Counted from the first letter of the stretch, positions 1 to 9,093 are shown. The stretch is 64,000 bases of DNA from Adiantum capillus-veneris (GCA_014529385.2 CM043955.1:148693640-148757639); one strand, 5' to 3'. Made by a program: numbers and translations. The notes: generated from the letters alone by a model not told the origin.

Positions 1-271
1 TAGGACAAAAACCTTCTCTAGAAAGGGGAAAAACAAAATTTTGCACATGGTTGACACATGGTATGGTGTCCCTGGAGAATTCTATGAGATGCATGACCTT
101 GTGCGCAGGTACACCATGATATGAAGATGAGGTTATGGTTAGATGAACGGTCATAGTGTACAAGATGCCTTTCATTATGAAGATGAATTATTGGCTTGAG
201 CGTAGTCTCTAATTAAGTGTTGCAGTGACCTACTTCCTGGTTAGCTGTAGAGCTAATGTAGAGGGTTATAT

Positions 272-547
272 TTGGAAGGCCAAGGTGCACGGAGATGTGC
301 CAGTACTTCCACAAAGGTCGAGGTGCACAAAGTTGCACTAGGGTTACTGCATGGAGTTGCATGTCCAGATTCATGTGCTGCAATGCAATACGTGTATATA
401 GCAGGATTAGTCCATCTATTGGATGTTCCTGAGGGGAAATGGAAGATAGTTTTCATGAATACCATACCCAAGACAAGTCAAGGAACTGACTTAGTATGGG
501 TGGTTATGGATATATTTAATAAGCATGAGGGACTTGGACAGACGTAA
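272..547 (+). pseudogene. Ty3/gypsy integrase remnant
   Basis: An open stretch of 91 codons. Its second half (about 404-525) reads like the start of a plant Ty3/gypsy integrase core: a Leu-Pro-containing spacer, then PEGKWKIVFMNTIPKTSQGTD, which matches the usual P-W-E-x-I-x-M-D-F-I-x-x-LP-K-S-x-G-x-D pattern, then IWVVxDRFSK-like residues (here VWVVMDIFNK). The first catalytic Asp is replaced (MN where MD is usual). The rest of the integrase is missing, and the polypurine tract and LTR follow within 100 bases. This is the collapsed 3' end of an element whose body lies outside the window or is deleted. Confidence 0.5.
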
Positions 548-610
548 ATGAAGAAGTTGCTACTAAGCAACGCCATTGTGCGACTACCAACAAGTTTTCC
601 CATTTGTTTT

Positions 611-646
611 CGAGGACGAAAAGTCTTCTTCTTGGGGGGGGGGAGG
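611..646 (+). other. gypsy 3' end and polypurine tract
   Basis: The bases read as Glu-Asp-Glu-Lys-Ser-Ser-Ser-Trp and then a run of ten G followed by AGG. An acidic tail running into a poly-G polypurine tract just before the 3' LTR is typical of plant chromovirus elements. The G run is at about 634-646. Confidence 0.5.
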
Positions 647-654
647 TAATTTCA

Positions 655-960
655 TGTAGCATGTAATGGCTTTGACCTAGACCGACCACCCTCTGGCCGT
701 AGAGCCAAGAGGGTGGAGTTCATGGGGAGACCGCTCGGGCCGGAGTGCCTGGGCGGCTAGACGAATGTGGATGGCATGCCACTCTATATAAGGTCCAGGG
801 TGAGGGACAACCTCACCATTCTCATGGTTGGGTGGAGAGCAGTCGGACTACCCTCTATTTCATTGTGTGTGTTTAGTGCACGCTCGGAGTGGCGTATTAG
901 CTATGCACGTAGTGGTGTAGGTACTGTAGGTACTCGTGTAGGTATTACACGCATCTGACA
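655..960 (+). mobile_element. 3' LTR of a decayed Ty3/gypsy element
   Basis: Begins TGTAGCATG eight bases after the polypurine tract and ends CTGACA, giving a TG...CA sequence of about 306 bp. It contains a TATA box (CTATATAAGG at about 783-792) with a plausible short U3. No second copy lies in the window, so the ends are inferred from the TG/CA rule and the polypurine tract only. Confidence 0.5.
783..792 (+). promoter_or_regulatory. TATA box in LTR
   Basis: CTATATAAGG inside the 655-960 LTR, at a position suited to start the element's transcript within the LTR. Activity cannot be judged. Confidence 0.4.
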
Positions 961-1031
961 ATCCCCAAAAATTACTATTTCTTTTGATGTTGCGTCATAG
1001 GTGCTCTCCATGTGCGAGCACTTTGAATAAT

Positions 1032-1163
<132 letters not shown>

Positions 1164-1223
1164 GTTAGAACCCACGCTATCCCTTCCAAGCTTTAAAAGG
1201 GGTCGTACATGAAGTTTACACCC

Positions 1224-1265
1224 TCTCCAAAACAATGATGATGGTCTCCAAAACAATGATGATGG
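1224..1265. repeat. two 21-bp tandem units
   Basis: The unit TCTCCAAAACAATGATGATGG occurs at 1224-1244 and again, perfectly, at 1245-1265. Confidence 0.85.
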
Positions 1266-1688
1266 AAGTGTAGGGGCTTGCCACTAGAGGTGCATCAAAT
1301 GCTCTGTTTTGCGACATTTCCTCTCTCACAAGATAACTTGGGGGACGTTGGTGGTAATGTAGTGGATATGTACTCCTTTCACGGCTTGATGTAGCGTTTG
1401 AAAGATTCCCCAAATTTCCTTTTTTTTAATGACGTCACATGCGGCCCTTCCTCCGATTGCATCAGTTTATTAAATTATTTGCCTTGTGAACCAATTTTCA
1501 GCATGAGGTCGAAATAGATTTTTTTATGTGAGGGACCAGGGCGCTTGACTCTTGACTTTTAGAGCCACCTTAAGCAAGGTTCAGACTGCACAATACATGT
1601 AAAGGAGTATGAGCGAAAAAGTTTCCTTTTGGTTCACACTTTTGGAAATGAACTAGAAAAGAAAAAGATCTTGATTTGACATCCAAAG
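1266..1688. other. intergenic, nothing recognised
   Basis: No coding or RNA gene is supported. A 14-base sequence ACTTTTAGAGCCAC at 1555-1568 recurs at 1982-1995, flanking the tRNA-like sequence described next. Confidence 0.5.
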
Positions 1689-1990
1689 CTGATTGGTGTT
1701 GTGGTTAGTCTACCGGCTTTTCACTTTTGCAGAGAGAAGGTTCAAATCTTGTGAAATCTCTTCCTGCACGTGGAACGTGGAAGTCCGTTGCTCTTCCGGT
1801 CTCATGAGGGCGGAACAAGTTTTGCAAATGATGTTCCGCTTACATGTAAAGAAATCCAATCAATGCCTTCCATGTCAGCTAATCCTTTTCAACTGTGATG
1901 GATTTCCAGAGAGTCTGAACCCACCCTTACATCATTGGCATCTGCAAAGGGGAGCGACTCGCGAGTCCAGCTGCCGGAGTCACTTTTAGA
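1689..1990 (+). mobile_element. possible tRNA-derived SINE
   Basis: From 1689 the sequence resembles a tRNA 5' half: an A-box-like TGGTGTTGTGG at 1694-1704, then TTAGTCTACCGG, and a B-box-like GGTTCAAATCT at 1739-1749, with normal A-to-B spacing. The sequence does not fold convincingly into a full tRNA by eye. A pol III-promoted SINE head followed by an unrelated body is more likely than a tRNA gene. The 3' end is uncertain. The 14-bp direct repeat at 1555-1568 and 1982-1995 could be its target duplication, although the left copy lies 120 bases before the A box. Confidence 0.35.
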
Positions 1991-2455
1991 GCCACTTTAT
2001 AACATTATTGGTGTCCACTCTAATAGAGCTGAGTCCCACTTGGGACTTTGGGGACATAGGGAACTTAGCCATCACATTTAATGCAAAAAGTAGATTGGCT
2101 ATAGCCTGTGGAAGCTCTCCAACTCATCTTGGCATTTAGTGCAGAGACCTGGAACTTTGGGTCAAAAAGGAATCTAACCTGTTGTACAAGTACCAAGTGC
2201 TACAAAACTTGGGTGATTTACATGTTTTTGTAGCACTTAGAGCACATAGCATAGGTCCCATCCATGTGCTCTATGTATTGTATGCGTTTAGTGGGACATG
2301 GCTCTTACATTGCCTCAACACTAAGTAACACATAGCATTAAACCGGGGGGGGGAAGGGAATCGATGGCCCGAAAGTGGACGCAGGAAGGCCGAGGCGGAT
2401 TAAAGCCGGACGCACGAGAATCGAGGCAAAATGGGGACATGCCAACGCAAAAAAT
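1991..2455. other. intergenic, nothing recognised
   Basis: No convincing coding frame. A G-run (2344-2352) is followed by a moderately GC-rich tail that may belong to the minus-strand SINE-like sequence to its right. Confidence 0.4.
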
Positions 2456-2541
2456 GGGGTGTGAGTCGACCCGATTTGAACTTGAGGCCTCGTTGGTCAG
2501 ATTGAAACACATGGGCTAACCATCTCACCCGTGCGCACAAG
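2456..2541 (-). mobile_element. possible tRNA-derived SINE head
   Basis: On the minus strand this reads CGGGTGAGATGGTTAGCCCATG (A-box region, about 2511-2532), then after normal spacing AGTTCAAATCG (B box, about 2472-2482). The arrangement is that of a tRNA-derived pol III promoter. Acceptor-stem pairing is not evident, so a SINE is favoured over a functional tRNA. The 3' tail probably runs left towards about 2340. Confidence 0.35.
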
Positions 2542-2690
2542 TTCTTATCTTAGATCGTTTTTATTGAATTTTATTATTAAAACATAAACTGTTCGGGTTT
2601 AATTCGTGGTCGGATTTAATTTTTAAGTGTATATCTACGACTGCGATCTCCTTCATTTTTGTGCGCGAATTTCTTTGCTATGTGCTACTT

Positions 2691-2780
2691 AGTCCTGAGT
2701 GCAAGCGAGTCCAGCTGCCCGCGTAGAGACTGGGTCAGTGCACTTCTTCCCCGCCACACAATACTATTGAGGCACACTAC
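2691..2780. repeat. tandem duplicated unit A, left part
   Basis: Begins AGTCCTGAG and runs to GAGGCACACTAC, where N1 is inserted. It continues after N1 at 4777-4811. The same sequence recurs as unit B at 4812-4935 with few changes. Joined across N1, unit A is about 125 bp and unit B about 124 bp, so they were one direct tandem pair before N1 inserted. Confidence 0.8.
2776..2780. repeat. N1 target-site duplication, left (ACTAC)
   Basis: ACTAC directly abuts the terminal TGTGGG of N1 and matches ACTAC at 4772-4776. Confidence 0.8.
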
Positions 2781-3059
2781 TGTGGGAGTGAAAGGCCAGG
2801 GGGCCTCCCACTATCAGAGGCGCAAAAGTTAAACATTAAGACATTGTGTGTATGTATGTGTTACACAGAGAAGTAGAGAGGAGTAGATACACAGAGGAAG
2901 AGAGAGACGCGAGACACGATAGCGTGTGAATGATTGGTTGTGTTGTTTGATTGATTACAAGGTAGTTAAATAGGCTTGTGACGTGAGGTTTGAATGTGTA
3001 CTCACATCTCTTGAATTCTCGAGGCATTAGGCTGGAGTTAATTATTTTTAATTCCAATA
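2781..3059 (-). repeat. N1 3' LTR
   Basis: 279 bp. On the minus strand it begins TATTGGAATTAAAAAT and ends CACTCCCACA. It aligns along its length with 4495-4771. Confidence 0.85.
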
Positions 3060-3812
3060 TCCCCCCTCAACTAAATGCCGAGAGAAGGATTTTATTGTGT
3101 ATGAGAAGTGCCTAGATGGGTTGGTAAGTGCTTTCTGTTTTTGGTTCCATCAAACGATGGAGGTGCATGAAAGAAAAATTTTACTTTAGCTTTCAATTGG
3201 GTTTTCTGCACAATCAATCAGGTTCAAGCGGAAAGGTGTTAAGTGGAAATGTTCGATGTCGGGGTTTCATCTCGATTCTCGCACGAGAATCAAGTTCTTC
3301 AACTGCATGTTGAGATCGAATGACTTTCTTCAATTGATCCCCCCTTCGACCGAAAACATGTGCATTAGATTTTGCTTCAGATTGGCTTTTGGTGAAGAAG
3401 ATAAGTAGGAGTCCAAGTATTTGAGCATGATGAAGACTTTGGACCATTGGAAGGATCGTCACGTCGATGATTTTGAATTCCAAAATTGCGGCACAATGTT
3501 GGCTTTCGCTTGCGAGAAGTGCGACAGCAATAGTTGCAAATGGGGACTCTGTCATAGCATTCGCAAACATCCATCTTTGAGATTTGTATTGCCATATTTT
3601 CATAGAGGCCATCACTTTGGAGACGGTTACCATATAGGCCATCATCTGTCAGCTTCATCTTTTTTATTATCAGCAGGTTCATACTTGGCTGCATCATTCA
3701 AGGTGGGTACTTCATCACCAGGACTGGATGTGAGACAGGTACATCAGCATTTTCATCTGCAGTAGGGGTAGGGACTTCATCTTCCTTTTCATCTTCTGCA
3801 TCGGCTGCAGGT

Positions 3813-4427
3813 TCATTGTCCGGCAAACAGGTCGGCTTCTCGACATGTATTAGCTATTGATTGCGGCTGCACGTCTGCATGAAGTTGGGCAATAGCAGGT
3901 CCATCTGCAAAGGGAAATTGCACTCGAAATTGCCTACTTTGAAAGTCATGTCTGGCATCACCATCATTGGCGGAAATTGTGGCTATATCAGGGTTGACGG
4001 CAGTGCCGGTTGTTGCAGGGTTGGTGCCACTTGTGGTTGCCGAAATGGCTGCATTGTTGGAGGCTACACTGGCGGCAGATGAGAAACTGGTCGCAGCAGA
4101 AGTTATGGCAGCGTTGGCGTCAGCAAGGGCATCTGGTTTGTCCATTGATTCAGAAGCATAAAACCTTTCGAACATGGCGAGGATTCTCTCAGGAGAATGA
4201 TGCGCATTGGTTGGAGTTGGGCATCCAGCAGCGGGATTTATTTGAGTAGTAGAAAGAGGGACTTGGAAAGTCGCTTGCAGAGGGGCTGCCCTATTGCCTT
4301 CAGCAGCACCGCAGAGAGTGTGATTAGAGAAATCATCACTATTGCCAACAATGGGCAAGAATTGCAGGGCTCTCTCATTGCGTGCAGGCTGCAGGTGCAG
4401 CGTGGCGATTGTTGAAGCCTCGTGCAT
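3813..4427 (-). CDS. N1 internal reading frame, unknown
   Basis: A 204-codon frame in the sense direction of N1, starting about 60 bases inside the primer site. It is rich in Ala, Thr, Asn and Ser, with a long low-complexity middle (about residues 95-150). I recognise no domain: there is no CCHC knuckle, no D-S/T-G protease motif and no YxDD. N2 has a longer frame in the same place with similar composition and a comparable P-E-x-(I/V)-L-x-M-F stretch. It may be a family-specific protein, or an Ala-rich frame kept open by composition. Confidence 0.35.
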   Translation of the reverse strand: MHEASTIATLHLQPARNERALQFLPIVGNSDDFSNHTLCGAAEGNRAAPLQATFQVPLSTTQINPAAGCPTPTNAHHSPERILAMFERFYASESMDKPDALADANAAITSAATSFSSAASVASNNAAISATTSGTNPATTGTAVNPDIATISANDGDARHDFQSRQFRVQFPFADGPAIAQLHADVQPQSIANTCREADLFAGQ

Positions 4428-4483
4428 GGTGCAATGCAGGGTATCGTCGACAGACTAAGGCTGCAGCAGGTCCCGGACCCGAC

Positions 4484-4494
4484 GATTGATACCA
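4484..4494 (-). other. N1 primer binding site
   Basis: The minus strand reads TGGTATCAATC immediately after the 5' LTR, close to the TGGTATCAGAGC site complementary to initiator tRNA-Met that is used by most plant copia elements. N2 has the same variant, TGGTATCAATCG. Confidence 0.7.
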
Positions 4495-4771
4495 TGTTGA
4501 CAGGATGGCCCAGGAGGGCGTACACTATCAGAGGCGTAGAAGTTAAACATTAAGACATTGTGTGTATGTGTGTGTTACACAGAGAAGTAGAGAGGAGCAG
4601 ATACACAGAGGAAGAGAGAGACGCGAGACACGAGAGGGTGAATGATTGGTTGTGTTGTTTGATTGATTACAAGGTAGTTAAATAGGCTTGTGACGTGAGG
4701 GTTGAATGGGTACTCACGTCTCTTGAATTCTCGAGGCATTAGGCTAGAGTTAATTATTTTTAATTCCAATA
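4495..4771 (-). repeat. N1 5' LTR
   Basis: 277 bp, paired with 2781-3059. Followed on the right by the duplicated ACTAC at 4772-4776. Confidence 0.85.
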
Positions 4772-4811
4772 ACTACTACCCCTACGCAAGAGTACAGTGA
4801 TAGAGTTGAGG

Positions 4812-4935
4812 AGTCCTGAGGGCGAGTGAGTCCAGCTGCCCGCGTAGAGACTGGGTCAGTGCACTTCTTCCCCGCTACACAGTACTGTTGAGGCACACTA
4901 ATACCCCCACGCAAGAGTACAGTGATAGTGTTGAG
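4812..4935. repeat. tandem duplicated unit B
   Basis: Second copy of the ~125-bp unit (AGTCCTGAG...GTGTTGAG). It ends about 90 bases before the start codon of the TIR exon, so it lies in the likely promoter or 5' leader of the TNL gene. Confidence 0.8.
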
Positions 4936-5028
4936 GTTGCAAGACACCCACACACACACACGCAGTGCGCACATACACACTCACTCACTCCTCCTTTTCT
5001 TGCCAAACTCCAATTACATCCTGCAAGC

Positions 5029-5583
5029 ATGCTGCACCACTCAGACATGAGCCTCTCCCCCCAGCATGATGTTTTTCTATCTCACAGCGGTGCACAGAAG
5101 GGCTTCGTCACGGATCTCTGTCGCGAACTCAAGAGCTGTGGCTTCCTCCCCTTCTTTGACAAGAATCGCGACAGCCTGCCTCTGGCCGAAAGCTTCCCCC
5201 GACACATTTTTGCTGCTGCCTCCACTTGTAGCCTAGCTTTGGTTATTCTGTCAGATGAGTACTTGTCTTCTAGGTGGCCCACGATTGAGCTCTGTGAATT
5301 CTTCAAAAACAGTCCTAAGGTCAAGATCCTTCCCAACTTCTTTGACCTCTCTCCTTCTGACCTGAAGAAAAAGAAGAGCAACAAGAGAAAGTGGGTAAAT
5401 AAGTGGAAGTCCTTTGCTAAATCAAATTCTCGTATCGTCGTCTCCCACTGGAAAGAGGCTCTGAAGTATTTGTGCTCAATAAATGGTGTCATCTATGGCG
5501 GCACTGCTATAGAGGGAGAGCAGAGCTTCATAGAAAGGATCATAGAAAGCATTCGGACTGTTGTGCCACTAAGCAATATTTAT
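5029..5583 (+). CDS. TIR domain exon of TNL gene
   Basis: 185 codons up to the N2 insertion. From the ATG at 5029, residues 13-21 are HDVFLSHSG, the usual TIR opening; residues about 65-79 form the LALVILSDEYL strand; residues 81-88 read SRWPTIEL, where Glu87 sits at the position of the catalytic glutamate of TIR NADases (normally in a W-C-x-x-E-L context, so Pro replaces Cys). A Lys-rich loop (about 119-125) follows. The frame is open upstream to 4888, but that part is encoded by CA-repeat leader sequence, so 5029 (or the ATG at 5047) is the better start. The TIR is complete and free of stops. Translation would run into the N2 LTR and stop at 5638-5640. Confidence 0.8.
5579..5583. repeat. 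N2 target-site duplication, left (TTTAT)
   Basis: TTTAT directly before the LTR terminus TGTGGG at 5584. It matches 8444-8448. Confidence 0.75.
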
Positions 5584-5883
5584 TGTGGGAGTGAAAGGCC
5601 AAGGGGCCTCCCACTGGGCCTCCCACTATCAGAGGCGTAGAAGTTAAACATTAAGACATTGTGTGTGTGTGTGTGTTACACAGAGAAGGAGAGAGAGAAA
5701 GATACACAGAGGTAGAGAGAGACACAGAGATAAGTGGTTAAGTAGTTGCATTGATTCGCGTGTATTGATCTGGTTACAACAGGGTTCTTCATATAGAAAC
5801 TGAGTGGGTGTGATTTGAAGAGGTGTGGTGCCTCTTGGTGTTACAAGGCATGACAACTGGATTAATATTTATTTATTCCAACA
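5584..5883 (-). repeat. N2 left LTR (inverted)
   Basis: 300 bp. On the minus strand it starts TGTTGGAATAAATAAAT and ends CACTCCCACA. It resembles the right LTR at 8187-8443 in opposite orientation, with an extra partial duplication of GGCCTCCCACT near its end. Confidence 0.8.
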
Positions 5884-5894
5884 TCCCCCCCATC

Positions 5895-6140
5895 CTAATG
5901 CCTCCAGAATTCAAGAGACGTGAGTACCCATTCAAACCTCACGTCACAAGCCTATTTAACTACCCTGTGATCTATCAAACATCACAACCAATCATTCAGA
6001 CCCTATCGTGTCATACCTCGTGACACCAAGAGGCACCACACCTCTTCAAATCACACCCACTCAGTTTCTATATGAAGAACCCCGTTGTAACCAAATCAAT
6101 ACACGCAAATCAATGCAACTACTTAACCACCTATCTTTGC

Positions 6141-6191
<51 letters not shown>

Positions 6192-6268
6192 GAATACACA
6201 CTAATGTAATCAAACATACTTCCTTGTGCCTCTGATAGTGGGAGGCAACCTGGCCTTCCTCTCCCACA
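5895..6268 (+). repeat. N2 mosaic 5' LTR
   Basis: From about 5895 to 6010 it matches the N1-type LTR (TAATGCCTC...TCGTGTC). From about 6012 it matches the N2-type LTR (GCATACCTCGTGACACC-like to CTCTCCCACA). The first ~30 bases of a normal LTR are missing. A CT run of about 23 units (6142-6187) is expanded relative to the 3' LTR. Confidence 0.7.
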
Positions 6269-7893
6269 TGGTATCAATCGCCAGTATTCTCCTCTCCATG
6301 CTTATGACGCTGCCTCTTCTTGTCCATACCCTGAATGCTCGCAAGATCTTATTGGCCCCTGGTAAGCAGGTTCGGCGCGTCATCCTGAAGCACCATGCCC
6401 AACTTCCAGCCCTTTCGGCCCTGCCATTCCTGCGCGCACTAGCCGAGCGTCGCTTAATCTTGCGCCTGCCAAATGCCTGTGCAGATGACTCCTCAACCTG
6501 CAAAGCCCAGCCAGTCCCACGACTTGCCTCTTTCAATGCTGCTCTGGCTGAGCCTAACCAAGGAACCAATCAAGGCCTCCTTCATGCGCCTAATATAGCC
6601 AACTCTTTCGAATTGAAGAACCTGAAGAAAGAGGCCGCCTCCCAAACATCGGCTCCTAAAGATGCCCAATACTCACATGGCGGCCCCCTCTTCTGCAAAT
6701 GTCTTGAAGCTTCTGCGCTTGGCACGGAAGCCTTCTCAAACATGCCCTGCCTCTGCCTTGATTCACACAAGTGTCAATATGCTGCGGCTCTCTCCAGAGG
6801 TGATTTTCAAACGCTTGCAAATGACTCTGCGGTCGAGGTCTTGCCGACTGATGCAGATGAAGTTGTTCCTGCTGCAGCCCATGATGAGGAAGTAATTATA
6901 ACCACCTTCCTTGGATCCCTGATGGAGCCCCTACATCCAACAGATGGAGTCGACCTTGCTGCTACTGAAATAAAGGCAGAATCTGATGCAGACACCATTG
7001 AAGAAGATGATGAACGACGTCTAACATGCGGCTGCCACGAGCCAGATCCTGCTGTTTTACCCCTTTTGGCAGCCGATGTTCAATTCTGACTCTTGCATGA
7101 ACCTGTTCCTGCTGTTGCCATGCATGTAGCGGCTACTCCAGCAAATGATGTTAATGAACTACAACTTGCAATCGACCACCCTGCACCTGTTGAAGAATCC
7201 ACTTTGATACCTCAATTTGTGCCAGCAGAGGTATTATCAATGTTTGCAGACGATGGCCTACAAGGTTCCCGTCTCTTGGTTAACTTCTTGGGTCTGATCA
7301 TCCCAACTCTTTGCAAGGCAGTGGTCTCTCATGTTCCATGGGCTTTCTATCCCATCTGCAGGGTTGATGATGCGGATCGAGATGAAGATCCAGTAATCGC
7401 AGCACAGTGTTTCCCACGTTTGATGGAAGTTCTCAGCAGAGCTCCTTCTCTTTATACATTGGACATTTCTCGGGCTTATGATGCTATGCCTTTTCATGCT
7501 GAGAACCTCTCTTCTCCTGAAGCAGTTTCCACTTCTTTCCCTGCTCGGTCCCATGCCAGCACTGTTTCTACTCCCAGAGCTGCAGTTGACAATGAAGCGG
7601 AAGCTGCCCAAATTTTGGTGTTTCTTGATGTCTTGCAGAACTTGATTTATGCTCCTTATCCTATGGTCAAGGTTCTACCCTTTTCAATGGTGCAATCATT
7701 GCAATGTTTGAGAACAGCCCAAGCCCAAATGAAATCCTACAGCACCAACTCACAAAGCCATTTTGAAGGCTCACTTGGTGCAAATGGAGCAGTCCTAACA
7801 CATGCAGATGACATTGTTAAAGAAATGGTGGCAACATTCGTTCTCTTGCTTCTAACCCTTCCTGTTTCCGTGCATTCAACAAGTTTTAGTTGA
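6268..7893 (+). CDS. N2 internal long frame, unknown, one stop
   Basis: From the ATG at 6268 (which overlaps the primer site) the frame runs to a TGA at 7087-7089 and then stays open in the same frame to 7893, about 540 codons with a single internal stop. The N-terminus is hydrophobic (VSIASILLSMLMTLPLL), and the C-terminus ends with another hydrophobic run (FVLLLLTLPVSVH). The middle is acidic and rich in Ala and Pro, with several Cys-x-Cys pairs. I find no retroviral-type domain. A frame this long in an element without gag or pol may be a captured host coding region or a family-specific protein. Confidence 0.45.
6269..6280 (+). other. N2 primer binding site
   Basis: TGGTATCAATCG directly after the LTR terminus CCCACA. 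It is the same variant initiator-tRNA-type site as in N1. Confidence 0.7.
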
Positions 7894-8186
7894 AGGGGCG
7901 AAAGCTACATGAGTCGACCTCAACTTGTCTCATGTAAGATGGAATACCAAATTGATGCTGATTCTCGTGCCAGATTCAAGATGAAACCTTGCCATCAAAT
8001 GTTCACCTTCAACTCTTTCCTGATTGATCCTGGTTGATGAAGAGTCTATGCTCACTTTCAAGCTAGACTAGTATTTTATTTTGTGCACCTCCATCCCTTG
8101 ATGGAACAAAAACAGAAAGCACTTTCCAACCTATCTAGGCACTTCTCATGCACAATAATCTCTCTTGGCATTCAACTGAGGGGGGA

Positions 8187-8443
8187 TGTTGGAATAAATA
8201 AATAATCCAGTTGTCATGCCTCGTGACACCAAGAGGCACCACACCTCTTCAAATCACACCTACTCAGTTTCTATATGAAGAACCATGTTGTCACCAGATC
8301 AATACACGCGAATCAACGCAACTACTTAACCACCTCTCTCTGCGTCTCTCTCTCTCTGTCTTCTCTGAATACACACTAATGTAATCAAACATGCTTCCTT
8401 GTGCCTCTGATAGTGGGAGGCCTCGTGGCCTTCCTCTCCCACA
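8187..8443 (+). repeat. N2 right LTR
   Basis: 257 bp, TGTTGGAATAAATAAATAAT to CTCTCCCACA, preceded by CTGAGGGGGGA and followed by the duplicated TTTAT (8444-8448). Confidence 0.85.
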
Positions 8444-8578
8444 TTTATGACACTAGCGATTATATGCAAGGAGGCGATCGTCTTCTTTGGGCAAGTTTCT
8501 CACTAGTCAATGTACATCATTTTCACTTTCTTCGGTTAATTAAGTTAAGTGGCTTACTTTGACTCCTCCACTAACTAA

Positions 8579-9093
8579 ATGTTGCAGATTATTCTAAAAA
8601 AGTTTGGAGAGATGGAGTCAGGCGGGGAGCACGGACGGGAACATAAACCCCTAATTAATGAGGGCCCATCTACTGCAAATTCTCTAGCATTTATCTTGGG
8701 CATTTACGGACTTCCTGGAAGCGGAAAGTCTACTTTATGCAGAAGCTTGCACGGACATTTCTCTCGTCGATATCCTGCTGGAAAATGCCTCTACTTGAAT
8801 CTTCCAACCAATCCCAACGATTCAGATCTCCTGAATGAAATAAGTCGCACCTTCGATCTCCCCACATCAGTAGCGCACATTGATCAGGTAAATCGCAGTT
8901 GGGCTCTCCCATCATCTTCATTTGATGCTATGCATGCTGTTCATCAAGGACGTAGTCTCGTACGTGGCAACCTTATGCAATACTTGAATTGGATAGACGA
9001 ATCTACGAAGTATGACATAAGATTAAGCACTAATTGCATACACCACACATTGTTTGCTCTAATTTTACTGCTAAACTTGATTGTGAGGTGTAG
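8579..9093 (+). CDS. NB-ARC exon with P-loop
   Basis: The exon probably begins just after TTGCAG at 8582-8587. It carries the nucleotide-binding P-loop GLPGSGKST (8708-8734; the usual TNL form is GMGGVGKTT) preceded by FILGIY, and then an RNBS-A-like region with CLYLNLP. A donor GTACGT at about 8958 or GTATGA at about 9019 and the acceptor TAG at 9091-9093 would define an intron before the next exon, because codons after about 9020 lose NBS character. The exact donor is unresolved. Confidence 0.6.

Larger units (their letters stand above)
2781..4771 (-). mobile_element. N1: non-autonomous LTR retrotransposon
   Basis: Two direct LTRs (2781-3059 and 4495-4771) flank a ~1.4-kb interior. Reading on the minus strand, the order is 5' LTR, primer site (TGGTATCAATC, complement of 4484-4494), interior, polypurine tract (complement of 3060-3067) and 3' LTR. 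A 5-bp duplication, ACTAC, flanks the whole. No gag, protease, reverse transcriptase or integrase motif is visible, so it must depend on another element. The last ~100 bases before the polypurine tract and much of the LTR match N2, inside the TNL gene, so both belong to one family. The LTR starts with TA rather than TG, and the two LTRs differ at many positions, so it is not recent. Confidence 0.85.
5584..8443 (+). mobile_element. N2: rearranged non-autonomous LTR element in TNL gene
   Basis: An insertion of 2,860 bp bounded by the 5-bp repeat TTTAT. Its left end is an LTR in minus orientation (5584-5883) with its own reversed polypurine tract (5884-5894). Its right end is an LTR in plus orientation (8187-8443) preceded by a polypurine tract (about 8176-8186). 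Between them is a plus-oriented mosaic LTR (about 5895-6268), a primer site (6269-6280) and an interior of ~1.9 kb without recognisable gag or pol. The outer LTRs therefore face each other, which a normal insertion does not produce. Same family as N1. Confidence 0.8.

Noticed and set aside
1689-1760. A functional tRNA gene
   Set aside because: A- and B-box-like motifs are present, but acceptor and anticodon stems do not pair convincingly and no anticodon loop can be assigned.
4888-5028. Upstream extension of the TIR frame by 47 codons
   Set aside because: It is encoded by the duplicated unit and a CA-rich leader. TIR homology starts after 5029.
6226-6267. Start of the N2 long frame at 6226
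   Set aside because: Those codons lie in the LTR. The ATG at 6268, at the LTR/primer-site boundary, is the first plausible start within the transcript interior.
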